DNA of 33,880 nucleotides, from positions 1-33,880 of the forward strand of contig CAMCUQ010000020.1 of NCBI GenBank assembly GCA_945878775.1, given 5' to 3'. The stretch comes from Chthonomonas calidirosea (GTDB lineage Bacteria; Armatimonadota; Chthonomonadetes; Chthonomonadales; Chthonomonadaceae). A program made the translations under genes and the position numbers. Positions 26,301 to 33,306 of the stretch are shown piece after piece (position 1 is the stretch's first letter; the number at the start of each line of letters is the position of its first letter). The notes under the pieces are model-generated. The model saw only the letters and a list, made by a program, of their open reading frames with translations, did not search any database and had not been told where the DNA came from.

Positions 26301-26757
26301 ACCACACTCTATCTCAGCGATATATCTCGGCACACAACCCCAAGAGCTTCTCTTTGAGTGTGAAGAATTCACGGAGCTTAGCGGTGCGAAGCCCCTTTCC
26401 GATCCGAGAAATAGCCCTGGCATAGGGGTTACAGGGGTACGCCTCTCCGCACAAGCCTCCATCAGCACACGCTTCCGAATCGATAAGCCGGGGCAATACG
26501 CCATTTTTACACGCGCCACACGCAATAATCTTCCCGAACCTGTGGAGATACTGGTAGATGACCAACTCGTGACGCTGATAAACACAAAAGCAGGGCAGAG
26601 CATTTTGAGCGGAGTCGTTAGTCTGCCCCGTGGAACGCATCGCCTCACACTTCGCGCCTATCCCAAACGGGAAGTGATCGCCGATTTTGTGATTCTCACC
26701 AACGACCCTGCCATTACGGGTTACGACTTCGCTGTGCGTATCCCTCCCGTAGAGTAA
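23359..26757 (+). CDS. Secreted GH42-like glycosidase with N-terminal lectin-like domain
   Basis: I choose the ATG at 23359 (AAGGTG upstream; signal peptide MWRRYLLWIGVLVILC to LSAQ), giving 1132 residues. Residues about 25-145 form a jelly-roll domain (LFSLFINQSKQPVATCNDW, FDVTPYLKARNNLLAIE) like those attached to glycosidases. The TIM barrel of clan GH-A type follows, with putative acid/base Glu355 in HGDYGEAG and nucleophile Glu536 in FWVEPQHG. A GATase-like beta-galactosidase trimerisation domain (VAMFYPAEAQELRTD...VLVLWEG...NDGGVVLAYDNG) supports GH42. A C-terminal carbohydrate-binding-like segment (RFRIDKPGQYAIFTRA) completes it. It probably releases sugars outside the cytoplasm. It is followed by the tiny four-Cys gene after 5 nt. 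Confidence 0.82.
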   Translation: MWRRYLLWIGVLVILCGGLPLSAQPPAPVPQWIWSPNDTERLPDTVFFRLAFRLPQKPLRARILIVADDLFSLFINQSKQPVATCNDWTTVQEFDVTPYLKARNNLLAIEATNTAGTAGLLFKLVVTFPDRHTVTYVSDKSVRTEHRPPPIWTTLAYDDNTWLPAREIAPVNGGVWGTLHAAAMPDPSRIVRKWNILSSSVPEANPYNAPRGIGDRMLLSASIASTSEMQILGRAGFTLFQSDSNHISTNETALGKWDWSAMELQRRTVQKMGLDWGYFPHFAFPPRWFRDKSLFTRIQCLEHKLPAQAFSPWEPLWAGFVDQGYTALAKEFQEVGKGDKTLSALCIGIHGDYGEAGFLFGGRISLLSQKEDWQNELGDVHNHLGYWCADPLARANFRATMLKKYGSLENLNRAWKRELKSVEAITYPEKPRADARREWLDFIRWYKDGVGSAIETNLTAARKHFPNTLLMLPAGFADEDPRGGNDNSLIPSIAARFKAQVRSTHSAFKPFAENSSTMFARLGSACRYYGVPFWVEPQHGLTLEQEVGRIFETVSQGATGLFDWASNALRHRDAYYRYGKFLRIEKPIVDVAMFYPAEAQELRTDQGYHPLFAQACAYLRDFMNYDIVDDRMVRSGCLSNYRVLVLWEGTLAEPEVLEKIKQWVNDGGVVLAYDNGKISTFSGETNWFDEMFGYSKELPRARVNEKYSGEMPAHYQLKVGQAESADYLFGDWYEAEGQGNDTYRWMGNATGILLPVSPEKRYALVIRAYIPEEAKDLRRHVYINGHEIGMLSASGDITYRFLVPQSLIEGIPLSRLTFQCQTFQPSSTTPNSRDQRKVACQIYSVELMEQNARVLANPLPPAGSIQRELDLRQLNGNWARRYGKGLTIFFPGKRNLLRGYLEVIRRTTYNLSSIDPGRKDAIPVDVGQDGVFATLFTDKILYYNSTNMPVTKTVAIPAEFFAQWKGEVATPNENGWKLTLEPHSISAIYLGTQPQELLFECEEFTELSGAKPLSDPRNSPGIGVTGVRLSAQASISTRFRIDKPGQYAIFTRATRNNLPEPVEILVDDQLVTLINTKAGQSILSGVVSLPRGTHRLTLRAYPKREVIADFVILTNDPAITGYDFAVRIPPVE

Positions 26758-26762
26758 GACCC

Positions 26763-26855
26763 ATGAGCAAAAAGAAATCTTGCTCCAAATGCCCCAAGAA
26801 AGAGTGCAAAGACTGCCCGCTTCGCAAGAAGCAAGATAAAAAGCAGCATAAGTAG
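26763..26855 (+). CDS. Four-cysteine, lysine-rich microprotein (30 residues)
   Basis: This very short gene encodes a 30-residue peptide beginning MSKKKSC, with CSKC and CKDC separated by four residues (CxxC-x4-CxxC). The rest is dominated by Lys, with a KKQDKKQHK tail. The four Cys would fit one zinc ion in a tiny ribbon or knuckle, and the basic ends suggest nucleic-acid binding; both are inference. It starts 5 nt after the glycosidase stop and ends just before the phosphatase start codon (TAGGAGAATAATG, which reuses AGGAG as that gene's ribosome site). Its own ribosome site is weak. The Cys pattern and tight fit between genes support it being translated. It is not a known ribosomal protein that I can identify. 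Confidence 0.6.
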   Translation: MSKKKSCSKCPKKECKDCPLRKKQDKKQHK

Positions 26856-26862
26856 GAGAATA

Positions 26863-27414
26863 ATGTCGATGCGTCGTGCCGTCTTTCTGGATCGCGATGG
26901 AACCCTCACCGCAGAGACCGGAAAATATATCACCCACCCCGATGCGCTCCAAATTCTGCCCGGAGTCCTTCCTGCCTTACGGCTCTTAACAGAAGCGGGT
27001 TTTAGGCTCTTTCTTTTTACCAATCAGGCAGGGGTGGGGAAGGGGCATCTCACCTTAGAGATGCTCACCGCCATTCATGCTCATCTGCAAACCCAAATTG
27101 AGGCGGCAGGGGGGCATTTGGAAGCTATCTATTTTTGCCCGCACCACCCCAACGTAGGGTGTGAGTGCCGGAAACCAAAATCGGGATTACTTTTGCAGGC
27201 GGCGCAAGAGCGGGACGTTGATCTCTCTACCTCCATCGTGATTGGCGATAGTATCAGAGACATTGTGGCGGGGCATAGTGTAGGCGCAATGACTCTTCTA
27301 GTGCAAACAGGGCATACTACCGCTTTTGACCCCCATGATTTCCCTCCACCGCACCCCGATCAGATCTTTCCAAGCCTCCTGGAGGCTTCCGAATGGCTTA
27401 TCTCACAGAGTTAG
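26863..27414 (+). CDS. gmhB: HAD-IIIA phosphatase, GmhB-like (heptose bisphosphate phosphatase)
   Basis: The 183-residue protein has the HAD nucleophile motif FLDRDGTLT (Asp nucleophile and second Asp), FTNQAGVGKG, and the zinc-binding stretch CPHHPNVGCECRKPK characteristic of GmhB-like histidinol or heptose bisphosphate phosphatases. The Asp pair lies in GDSIRDIVAG. GmhB removes the 7-phosphate of D-glycero-D-manno-heptose 1,7-bisphosphate in LPS or S-layer glycan heptose synthesis. No other heptose gene is in the window, so related HAD-IIIA activities remain possible. AGGAG (26854-26858) is the ribosome site. The coding end contains a 17-bp perfect palindrome (27372-27388). Confidence 0.85.
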   Translation: MSMRRAVFLDRDGTLTAETGKYITHPDALQILPGVLPALRLLTEAGFRLFLFTNQAGVGKGHLTLEMLTAIHAHLQTQIEAAGGHLEAIYFCPHHPNVGCECRKPKSGLLLQAAQERDVDLSTSIVIGDSIRDIVAGHSVGAMTLLVQTGHTTAFDPHDFPPPHPDQIFPSLLEASEWLISQS

Positions 27415-27415
27415 G

Positions 27416-27425
27416 GAGTATACTC
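27416..27425. promoter_or_regulatory. Perfect palindrome overlapping a -10-like TATACT
   Basis: GAGTATACTC lies just after the phosphatase stop and contains TATACT (27419-27424), a good -10 hexamer, about 37 bp before the TMEM14 start codon. A further GTTA (27410-27413) and TAAC (27427-27430) flank it nearly symmetrically. The arrangement suits an operator covering a promoter, but no good -35 is visible. Confidence 0.3.
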
Positions 27426-27460
27426 TTAACAGTAAAGTCTCTCAGGAAGGACGAGAAAAG

Positions 27461-27793
27461 ATGATAGACATTGGAAAGATTGTCCTCATACTCTATGCAG
27501 TGGGTATGGCGATTGGGGGCATTTTGGGGAAAGTGCGAGGAAACAGCAACATCTCCCTGATAGCGGGGTTTGCCTGTGCCGGACTAATCTCTGTTTGCTA
27601 CATGAAAGCGGGCAACAAGCCCAAGAGTGCGTTCGGTTTTGGAGCCGTTATCGCGCTTGCTATGACCCTTCAGATGTTTATGCGCTATCAGAAGACGCAA
27701 CATTTTATGCCTGCCGGGCTGATTAGCATAATGAGTCTGGTTGCCTTTATTGCTTTGGGAGCAGTATGGGCAAAAGTAGATAAATCAGCATAA
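27461..27793 (+). CDS. TMEM14 family small membrane protein
   Basis: The chosen ATG at 27461 (AGGAAGGA 8 nt upstream) gives 110 residues with about four hydrophobic segments and the family pattern GGILGKVRGNSNISLIAGFACAGL. TMEM14 proteins occur across bacteria, plants and animals. Bacterial members have no settled function, though eukaryotic relatives affect heme or fatty acid transport. An earlier frame start at 27326 lies in the phosphatase gene and has no ribosome site. The stop TAA directly abuts the ATG of the next small gene. Confidence 0.85.
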   Translation: MIDIGKIVLILYAVGMAIGGILGKVRGNSNISLIAGFACAGLISVCYMKAGNKPKSAFGFGAVIALAMTLQMFMRYQKTQHFMPAGLISIMSLVAFIALGAVWAKVDKSA

Positions 27794-27958
27794 ATGAACA
27801 AGGTTATCCTGCTTATTCTTAGCTCTTACTGCCTCGTGCTAACGCTCTACAGTGGGTGGCTCCGTAGACGTTTGAACATCACTCAAAGGATTCTGGATGA
27901 GGAACGCACTCTGCGACGACGCGGGATAGTGGACGATCCTCCGCGTCGGAAACGGTGA
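27794..27958 (+). CDS. 54-residue single-span membrane peptide
   Basis: This frame starts MNKVILLILSSYCLVLTLYSG, one membrane segment, followed by a strongly basic cytoplasmic tail with RRRLNITQRILDEER and a closing PPRRKR. It begins immediately after the TMEM14 stop (TAAATG) and ends 6 nt before the anhydromuramic acid kinase start, in the same direction. Its layout, a hydrophobic N-terminal helix then a charged tail, is like that of small accessory membrane proteins such as CcmD, but no sequence homology is claimed. The gene fills the gap exactly, which supports it being real. Its ribosome site is poor, so translational coupling is probable. Confidence 0.55.
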   Translation: MNKVILLILSSYCLVLTLYSGWLRRRLNITQRILDEERTLRRRGIVDDPPRRKR

Positions 27959-27964
27959 TCTGTC

Positions 27965-29134
27965 ATGCTTATCATCGGTCTCATGTCTGGAACCTCGGTG
28001 GATGGTATCGACGCGGCATTAGTTGAAATTGAGGGGGAACCGGGAAGCCTTCGCTGGAATCTGCGTGCCTTTCACTGCATTGCATGGGAGCCAAAACTCC
28101 GGCGTGCCATTCTGGATGCCTGTCGCCCTGATACCCCGATTCAACAGATGCTTGCCCTCCATGTTCGGATTGGAGAGGTTTTTGCCGAGGTGGCGTGTTC
28201 GCTTGCCGAAAAAGAGGGTATCCCGTTTGCTGAAATCGATGCCATTGCCTCTCATGGGCAAACTCTTTGGCATCAGCCAGAGCCCTTTGAAGTGGCAGGG
28301 GCTTCCATCACAGGGACCCTTCAGATCGGTGAATCTGCTGTGATCGCGGCAAGAACGGGTTGTGTGGTTGTCGCCGACTTTCGCCCTGCCGATATGGCGG
28401 TAGGGGGACAGGGTGCGCCTCTTGTCCCCTTTGCCGACCTTCTTCTCTTCTCCTCAGCCGTGGAGAGCCGTGCTTTACAGAACATCGGAGGGATCGCGAA
28501 CGTCACTTTTCTGCCACGTGGAGGCGATGCTGAGAGCCTTGTCGCATTCGATACAGGTCCCGGCAATATGCTTATGGACGCGCTCATGAGTCTTCTCTCC
28601 GATGGTAAAGAGGGGTACGATCGGGGAGGCAGATTGGCTTCGCAGGGCAAAGTTTCGCAATCGCTTCTTCAAGGTGTGCTTTCGGAATCTTTCTTCAGCC
28701 AGCCTCCACCCCGTTCCACTGGGCGCGAAATGTTTGGCTTGGAGTTTGCCAAATCTTTTTATCGTAAAGGGCTAGCTACCTCCCTCTCTGCTGCCGATAT
28801 GCTTGCCACAGCAACGGCAGTAACCGTAGAGAGCATTGCTCAAGCGTATGAACGCTTTCTGCTTCCTTTGGCATCCCTTGATAGGGTGATACTAGGAGGG
28901 GGAGGTGTGCAGAATACCTTTCTTGTGGAGCAAATAAAGGAGCGTCTTGCTCCTGTTTCCATCAGTACGCATCAGGAGTTTGGACTCCCCGATGATGCAA
29001 AAGAGGCTGTCGCCTTCGCGATCTTAGGCTATGAGACGTTGCACCGTCGTCCTTCAAACCTTCCTGCCGCCACTGGAGCAAAGCGGGGTGCTATTCTTGG
29101 AAAAATAGCGTACCCACCACTCTCCTTTCTGTGA
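27965..29134 (+). CDS. anmK: Anhydro-N-acetylmuramic acid kinase
   Basis: The 389-residue protein starts MLIIGLMSGTSVDGIDAALVE, the AnmK N-terminal phosphate-binding signature. Family motifs ASHGQTLWHQP, ADFRPADMAVGGQGAPLVPFAD, LQNIGGIANVTFLP and FDTGPGNMLMDAL are intact. AnmK phosphorylates 1,6-anhydro-MurNAc from peptidoglycan turnover to MurNAc-6-phosphate, with ATP, in the cytoplasm. MurQ, the next enzyme, is not in the window. Length is standard. It lies just after the small membrane peptide, likely in the same transcript, and is separated by a promoter from glmU. The neighbouring GlmU makes the UDP-GlcNAc needed for new wall. Confidence 0.95.
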   Translation: MLIIGLMSGTSVDGIDAALVEIEGEPGSLRWNLRAFHCIAWEPKLRRAILDACRPDTPIQQMLALHVRIGEVFAEVACSLAEKEGIPFAEIDAIASHGQTLWHQPEPFEVAGASITGTLQIGESAVIAARTGCVVVADFRPADMAVGGQGAPLVPFADLLLFSSAVESRALQNIGGIANVTFLPRGGDAESLVAFDTGPGNMLMDALMSLLSDGKEGYDRGGRLASQGKVSQSLLQGVLSESFFSQPPPRSTGREMFGLEFAKSFYRKGLATSLSAADMLATATAVTVESIAQAYERFLLPLASLDRVILGGGGVQNTFLVEQIKERLAPVSISTHQEFGLPDDAKEAVAFAILGYETLHRRPSNLPAATGAKRGAILGKIAYPPLSFL

Positions 29135-29152
29135 TTCAATGCGCTTTTTCGC

Positions 29153-29180
29153 TTGACAAATCCTTCGATTATCCTATAAT
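29153..29180 (+). promoter_or_regulatory. Consensus sigma70 promoter of glmU-prs
   Basis: TTGACA (29153-29158) and TATAAT (29175-29180) are both perfect consensus hexamers with a 16-bp spacer. Transcription would start near 29187, leaving a leader of about 57 nt before the glmU ATG. It is the strongest-looking promoter in the window. Confidence 0.9.
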
Positions 29181-29243
29181 GTTCTTGGGAGTTCCACTTC
29201 CCAAATTTGCCAAATGTCGTTCCCTTTTGGAGTTTAACCATAG

Positions 29244-30680
29244 ATGTCTGATCAATCCCCAACCCTTCCCTCTGCCGCTATCATTCTGGCAGCAGGAAGG
29301 TCTACCCGTATGAAGTCCAAGACACCGAAGCCACTGCACCCTGTGTGTGGCGTTCCGATGACCGAGCATATCATCCGTGCCTGCCGTGAGGCGGGAGTAA
29401 AGCGCATTGTCGTCGTTGTGGGGCACGAAGCCGAGCGTGTGAAAGAGGGCTTGCAGGCAGAGGATGTCGAGTTTGCTTTGCAGGAAAAACCGCTAGGAAC
29501 GGGTCACGCAGTGCGTAGCGCAGAAGCGTTGCTGAGGGATTGGGAGGGAACCATATTGATCCTTGCTGGCGATGTTCCTCTTTTGCCCTCCAAGCCTCTC
29601 GAAGACCTGATCGCTCACCACAACGCAAAGGGAGCAACTGCCACTCTCCTCACAATGGAGGTTCCCAACGCCTCCCAATATGGCTACGGGCGCATTGCTC
29701 GTGATGAGAACGGCTACTTTCAGAAGATCGTGGAGCAGAAGGATGCCACTCCCGAAGAGCTGCTTCTTACCGAATGTAACCCGTCTATCTATGCGTTTCA
29801 AGCGGAGGCTCTCTGGAGATCGCTGGAGAGCCTCACTCCGGCAAATAAACAGGGCGAATACTACTTCACCGACACCCTTCAGATTCTGAGCCGAGAAGGG
29901 GCAAAGATCGAGATTCTCACAGGGGTCAGCCCCGAAGATGTCACAGGAGTGAATAGCCGTGTGGAGCTTGCCGAAGTTTCTGCTATTCTTCGCCAACGAA
30001 TTCAGCACAAACTGTTGCTCTCTGGCGTCACTCTGATCGATCCCGCAAGCACCTATATTGAAGCGGGAGTTCAGATCGGGCAGGATACCGTTATTCACCC
30101 AAACACCTATCTCTATGGCAATACGGTGATTGGAGAGGATTGCGAAATCGGTCCTATGACCCGGATCGAGAACAGTACCATCGGCAACAAGGTCAAGATA
30201 CTCGCCTCACAGGTTGTAGAGAGCACCTTGGAGGACGAGGTAAAGGTAGGACCTTTTGCCAATCTGCGCCCCAAAACGTACCTTGAAGCAAAGGTGAAGA
30301 TCGGGGATTTTGTGGAGACCAAAAACGCACGCTTCCATACCCGTGCCCAAGCATCGCACCTCTCCTATATTGGGGATGCGGAGATTGGGGCAGGAACAAA
30401 TATCGGGGCAGGAACGATTACCTGCAACTATGATGGGTTCGAGAAGCATCATACTAAGATAGGGGAGAACTGTTTTATCGGAACTCACAGCACTCTCGTG
30501 GCTCCGATACACATAGGGAATGAGGTGTTTATTGCCGCAGGCTCGCCCGTCACGGAGAACGTGCCGGATGGTGCGTTGGTGCTGGCACGCGCACGTCAAA
30601 CGGTGAAAGAGCATTGGGCGCGAGATAGACGCGCCAAAAAACTGGCGGAGAAAGCCGAAAAAGAGGCGAAGAAGTCGTGA
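29244..30680 (+). CDS. glmU: Bifunctional GlmU: GlcN-1-P acetyltransferase / GlcNAc-1-P uridyltransferase
   Basis: The 478-residue protein has the N-terminal pyrophosphorylase motif AIILAAGRSTRMKSKTPKPLHPVCG, the EKPLGTGHAV loop and LAGDVPLLP. The C-terminal left-handed beta-helix is built from hexapeptide repeats and holds the acetyltransferase active site segment ASHLSYIGDAEIGAGTNIGAGTITCNYDG, with the catalytic His. It makes UDP-GlcNAc in two steps for peptidoglycan and other glycans. The C-terminal tail is Lys/Ala-rich, usual for the family. Length is slightly above that of E. coli (456). It is followed by prs, a common pairing; the GlmU stop lies about 35 nt before the prs ATG. Confidence 0.97.
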   Translation: MSDQSPTLPSAAIILAAGRSTRMKSKTPKPLHPVCGVPMTEHIIRACREAGVKRIVVVVGHEAERVKEGLQAEDVEFALQEKPLGTGHAVRSAEALLRDWEGTILILAGDVPLLPSKPLEDLIAHHNAKGATATLLTMEVPNASQYGYGRIARDENGYFQKIVEQKDATPEELLLTECNPSIYAFQAEALWRSLESLTPANKQGEYYFTDTLQILSREGAKIEILTGVSPEDVTGVNSRVELAEVSAILRQRIQHKLLLSGVTLIDPASTYIEAGVQIGQDTVIHPNTYLYGNTVIGEDCEIGPMTRIENSTIGNKVKILASQVVESTLEDEVKVGPFANLRPKTYLEAKVKIGDFVETKNARFHTRAQASHLSYIGDAEIGAGTNIGAGTITCNYDGFEKHHTKIGENCFIGTHSTLVAPIHIGNEVFIAAGSPVTENVPDGALVLARARQTVKEHWARDRRAKKLAEKAEKEAKKS

Positions 30681-30715
30681 GAGAGACAAGGGCAAATCGA
30701 GGGGGAGAAGAAAAG

Positions 30716-31684
30716 ATGAGAAGGTTTCCCGATCTACGTATTTTTACGGGCAATGCGAATCCGGCTCTCGCACAGAAGATATCGGATGAGTTTGGGATTC
30801 CCTTGGGAGCCATTAGCGTCAAGAAATTTGCAGATGGCGAAATCTCGGTGAAGATTGAGGAGAGTGCGCGAGGGCAAGACATCTTCATCGTTCAACCAAC
30901 CTGCCAGCCAGTGAATGACAACCTGATGGAACTACTTATTATGATAGACGCTTTTCGGCGTGCTTCCGCGCACCGAATTACCGTCGTGTTGCCCTACTAC
31001 GGCTATGCCCGACAGGATAAGAAGATCGCGCCACGTGAGCCTGTAACAGCGCGTCTTATTGCAAATCTTATCTCTCAAGCGGGAGCGAGCCGAGTCCTCT
31101 GTGTCGATCTCCATGCAGGGCAGATTCAGGGCTTCTTTGATCTTCCTGTCGATCATCTTTATGCGGGACCACTCATAGCCGATCATCTCAAATCGCAAGG
31201 TCTGCACAATGGGGATATTGCCGTCGTATCGCCGGACGTGGGGGGCGTTTCTCGCGCCCGTGCTTTGGCAGAGCATCTCAATACCTCCATTGCCATTATC
31301 GCCAAACGTCGCCCTGAAGCCAACAAGGTCGAGATTATGGAAATTATTGGGGATGTGAAGGGCAAAGCCTGTGTGATGATCGATGATCTGATCGATACGG
31401 GAGGCAGTGTGGTTCAGGGTGCGGAGGCACTGATGGAACGGGGCGGAGCCTCAGCCGTCTATGCCTGTTGTACACACGGCGTCCTCAGTGGCAAAGCGAT
31501 AGAGCGTATCCAGTGTTCGCCCTTGCGCTCTCTCATTGTGACCGACACTATTCCGCTCACAGCAGAGAAGCAAATTCCCAAAATACAGGTTCTCTCGGTG
31601 GCTCCTCTGCTTGCAGATGCCATTCGGCGCATCCACGAGGACGATTCCGTGAGCGACCTCTTCCGCCACTACGGTAAGTACTGA
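30716..31684 (+). CDS. prs: Ribose-phosphate pyrophosphokinase (PRPP synthetase)
   Basis: The chosen start ATG 30716 has GGGGGAGAAG close upstream and matches the usual N-terminus (LRIFTGNANPALAQKI); an upstream GTG at 30677 overlaps glmU. The 322-residue protein has DGEISVKIEESARGQDIFIVQP, the ATP-binding region YYGYARQDKK, the catalytic-loop region, and the PRPP signature VMIDDLIDTGGS. It makes PRPP from ribose 5-phosphate and ATP for nucleotide, His and Trp synthesis. Length matches the class I enzyme. It is co-transcribed with glmU. Confidence 0.97.
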   Translation: MRRFPDLRIFTGNANPALAQKISDEFGIPLGAISVKKFADGEISVKIEESARGQDIFIVQPTCQPVNDNLMELLIMIDAFRRASAHRITVVLPYYGYARQDKKIAPREPVTARLIANLISQAGASRVLCVDLHAGQIQGFFDLPVDHLYAGPLIADHLKSQGLHNGDIAVVSPDVGGVSRARALAEHLNTSIAIIAKRRPEANKVEIMEIIGDVKGKACVMIDDLIDTGGSVVQGAEALMERGGASAVYACCTHGVLSGKAIERIQCSPLRSLIVTDTIPLTAEKQIPKIQVLSVAPLLADAIRRIHEDDSVSDLFRHYGKY

Positions 31685-31697
31685 GAGGACATGAAGC

Positions 31698-32270
31698 ATG
31701 GATGAGCCTACTAAAGCGAGTATTGTGTATAACCTGACACCTGAAGACATGCACCTCTACTGTATAAAGTACAGCATTACACCAGAATACCGTAGAACAC
31801 TTTGCATCTATTCGTTATGGCAGGCATGTCTCTACTTTGTGATCGCTTTTTTGGTTAACCAAGGGAGAATGGGGTACGGTAATTGGGAGGCACTTTGGAA
31901 GAGTGGCCTGTTTGCGGGGCTATTGTCCCTTTGCGGCTACTATAATCAAAAAAACAAGGTATTTGGACAGATCGCACAATTGTCAAAAACGTATTGTGAT
32001 GAGATCAAAAACCCAGGGCTACTTGGAGAATACACCCTAGAGGTCAATGAAGGTGGGTTTACCCTTACCTCGAAGTACAAACATACTCGCTTTGATTGGG
32101 AAGCACTAACGGGTATTGAATTGGAGCAGGGTCGTACTTACCTTTCTCTTGGCTCCCTTTCAGCCCTCCCTATTCCACACGACAATATCATATCGGGTGA
32201 TCTTGTTACGGTTTTAGAGCAGATTAAGCAACACTATCACCCACACAAAGAGCTTGAAGCTTTGTTGTGA
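31698..32270 (+). CDS. YcxB-like membrane protein
   Basis: The 190-residue protein has two adjacent hydrophobic segments (around LWQACLYFVIAFLV and SGLFAGLLSLCGYY) and a C-terminal soluble domain, GEYTLEVNEGGFTLTSKYKHTRFDWEALTGIE, that resembles YcxB-like proteins, with a YLSLGSLSALPIPHDNI ending. Function is unknown. It follows prs after 13 nt and precedes a strong terminator. Its codons appear AT-richer than the neighbours (for example Gly GGG and GGT, Lys AAA), so it may be a later arrival. Assignment to YcxB is by eye and moderate. Confidence 0.65.
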   Translation: MDEPTKASIVYNLTPEDMHLYCIKYSITPEYRRTLCIYSLWQACLYFVIAFLVNQGRMGYGNWEALWKSGLFAGLLSLCGYYNQKNKVFGQIAQLSKTYCDEIKNPGLLGEYTLEVNEGGFTLTSKYKHTRFDWEALTGIELEQGRTYLSLGSLSALPIPHDNIISGDLVTVLEQIKQHYHPHKELEALL

Positions 32271-32295
32271 TTCGCGTTCGATTTTGTGTTCAGTT

Positions 32296-32332
32296 TCTCC
32301 TTCTGCCTTTTGGTAGAAGGAGATTTGTTTTT
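32296..32332 (+). terminator. Rho-independent terminator
   Basis: TCTCCTTCT (32296-32304) pairs with AGAAGGAGA (32315-32323). Inner GCC and GGT extend the stem to 12 bp with one G-U wobble, around a TTTT loop. TTTGTTTTT follows. It closes the glmU-prs-YcxB transcript, 25 bp after the last stop codon. Confidence 0.92.
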
Positions 32333-32357
32333 CTGCTTCTCACCCTTCTCAAACCTC

Positions 32358-32386
32358 GTGACGAAAATCTTCCAATATGCTACAAT
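32358..32386 (+). promoter_or_regulatory. Probable promoter of the sugar isomerase gene
   Basis: GTGACG (32358-32363, 4 of 6 matches to the -35 consensus) is followed by a 17-bp spacer and TACAAT (32381-32386, 5 of 6). It follows the terminator and lies 54 bp before the ATG at 32440. Confidence 0.5.
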
Positions 32387-32439
32387 CCAATGTGTTTTGA
32401 TCCCGCTCTGAAAGACACAGAGCTTCATGGAGGTATCTC

Positions 32440-33282
32440 ATGTCCGCCCAAGTTTTGCCCCCCAGTGGCAAGCGTATTTTACTCGCCTGCAAACTCACCA
32501 TGATAGCGAAAGAGATCGAGGGGAAACCTCTCTCTCTTACCGAACAACTGCGCCTCGCCGCCGATGCCGGCTTCGATGGCGTCGATCTCGATGACGCCTC
32601 CAAATACACTCCCGAAGAGGCGCGAAACGCCGTTCAGGAGTCTGGCGTCTTTGTTCACAACGCCATAGACCATGCCCACTGGACCCACCGCCTCACCAGT
32701 GAAAGCGAAGAGGACAGGGCAAAGGGAATCGCGAACTTAGAGCACTGCCTGCGCGTCTCTCATGCGGCGGGTGGGAGCGGCGTGTTGATCGTTGTGGGGC
32801 ACGCCAAAGATGGTGAGCCACAGATCATTGAAGAACGATGCCGACAAGCCATAAAGCAGGCTATACCGTTGGCGGCGTCCCTGGGACAGATGATACTTAT
32901 CGAGAATGTTTGGAACCAGATGTTCTACCAACACGACGCGCCCCCAGAACAGACCCCCGACGAGTTTATTCGTTTTGTAGACACCTTCCAAAGCCCGTGG
33001 GTGGGGATGTACTACGACATTGGCAACCACTGGAAGTATGGACAGCCCGGCGATTGGCTTCGCGCCTTTGGGACTCGGAGTGTCAAGCTCGATGTGAAGG
33101 GCTATAGCCGTGAGCAAGATAAATTTACCGAACTTTTGGAGGGAGACCTTCCTTGGGAACAGGTGCGGAAGGCTTTGGAAGAGATCGAGTTTGCGGGTTG
33201 GATAACGGCAGAGGTTGGCGGCGGTGGAGTGGAGCGACTCACAGAGGTTCGGGAGCAGATGCAACGCGCTTTTGGGCTGTAA
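32440..33282 (+). CDS. Sugar phosphate isomerase/epimerase family (xylose isomerase-like TIM barrel)
   Basis: The 280-residue protein is a TIM barrel of the AP endonuclease 2/xylose isomerase-like superfamily. Features are SLTEQLRLAADAGFDGVDLD at the start, MILIENVWNQMF (metal-ligand Glu), the GMYYDIGNHW segment (Asp and His ligands), VKLDVKGYS and a C-terminal WITAEVGGGG with the last Glu ligand. It would isomerise or epimerise a sugar or cyclitol in the cytoplasm. GGAGG lies 7 nt before the ATG. It precedes a truncated NAD-dependent epimerase by 24 nt; the pair suggests a small sugar-catabolism unit. Confidence 0.88.
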   Translation: MSAQVLPPSGKRILLACKLTMIAKEIEGKPLSLTEQLRLAADAGFDGVDLDDASKYTPEEARNAVQESGVFVHNAIDHAHWTHRLTSESEEDRAKGIANLEHCLRVSHAAGGSGVLIVVGHAKDGEPQIIEERCRQAIKQAIPLAASLGQMILIENVWNQMFYQHDAPPEQTPDEFIRFVDTFQSPWVGMYYDIGNHWKYGQPGDWLRAFGTRSVKLDVKGYSREQDKFTELLEGDLPWEQVRKALEEIEFAGWITAEVGGGGVERLTEVREQMQRAFGL

Positions 33283-33306
33283 AAACAGGATGGAAAGAGG
33301 GAAATA

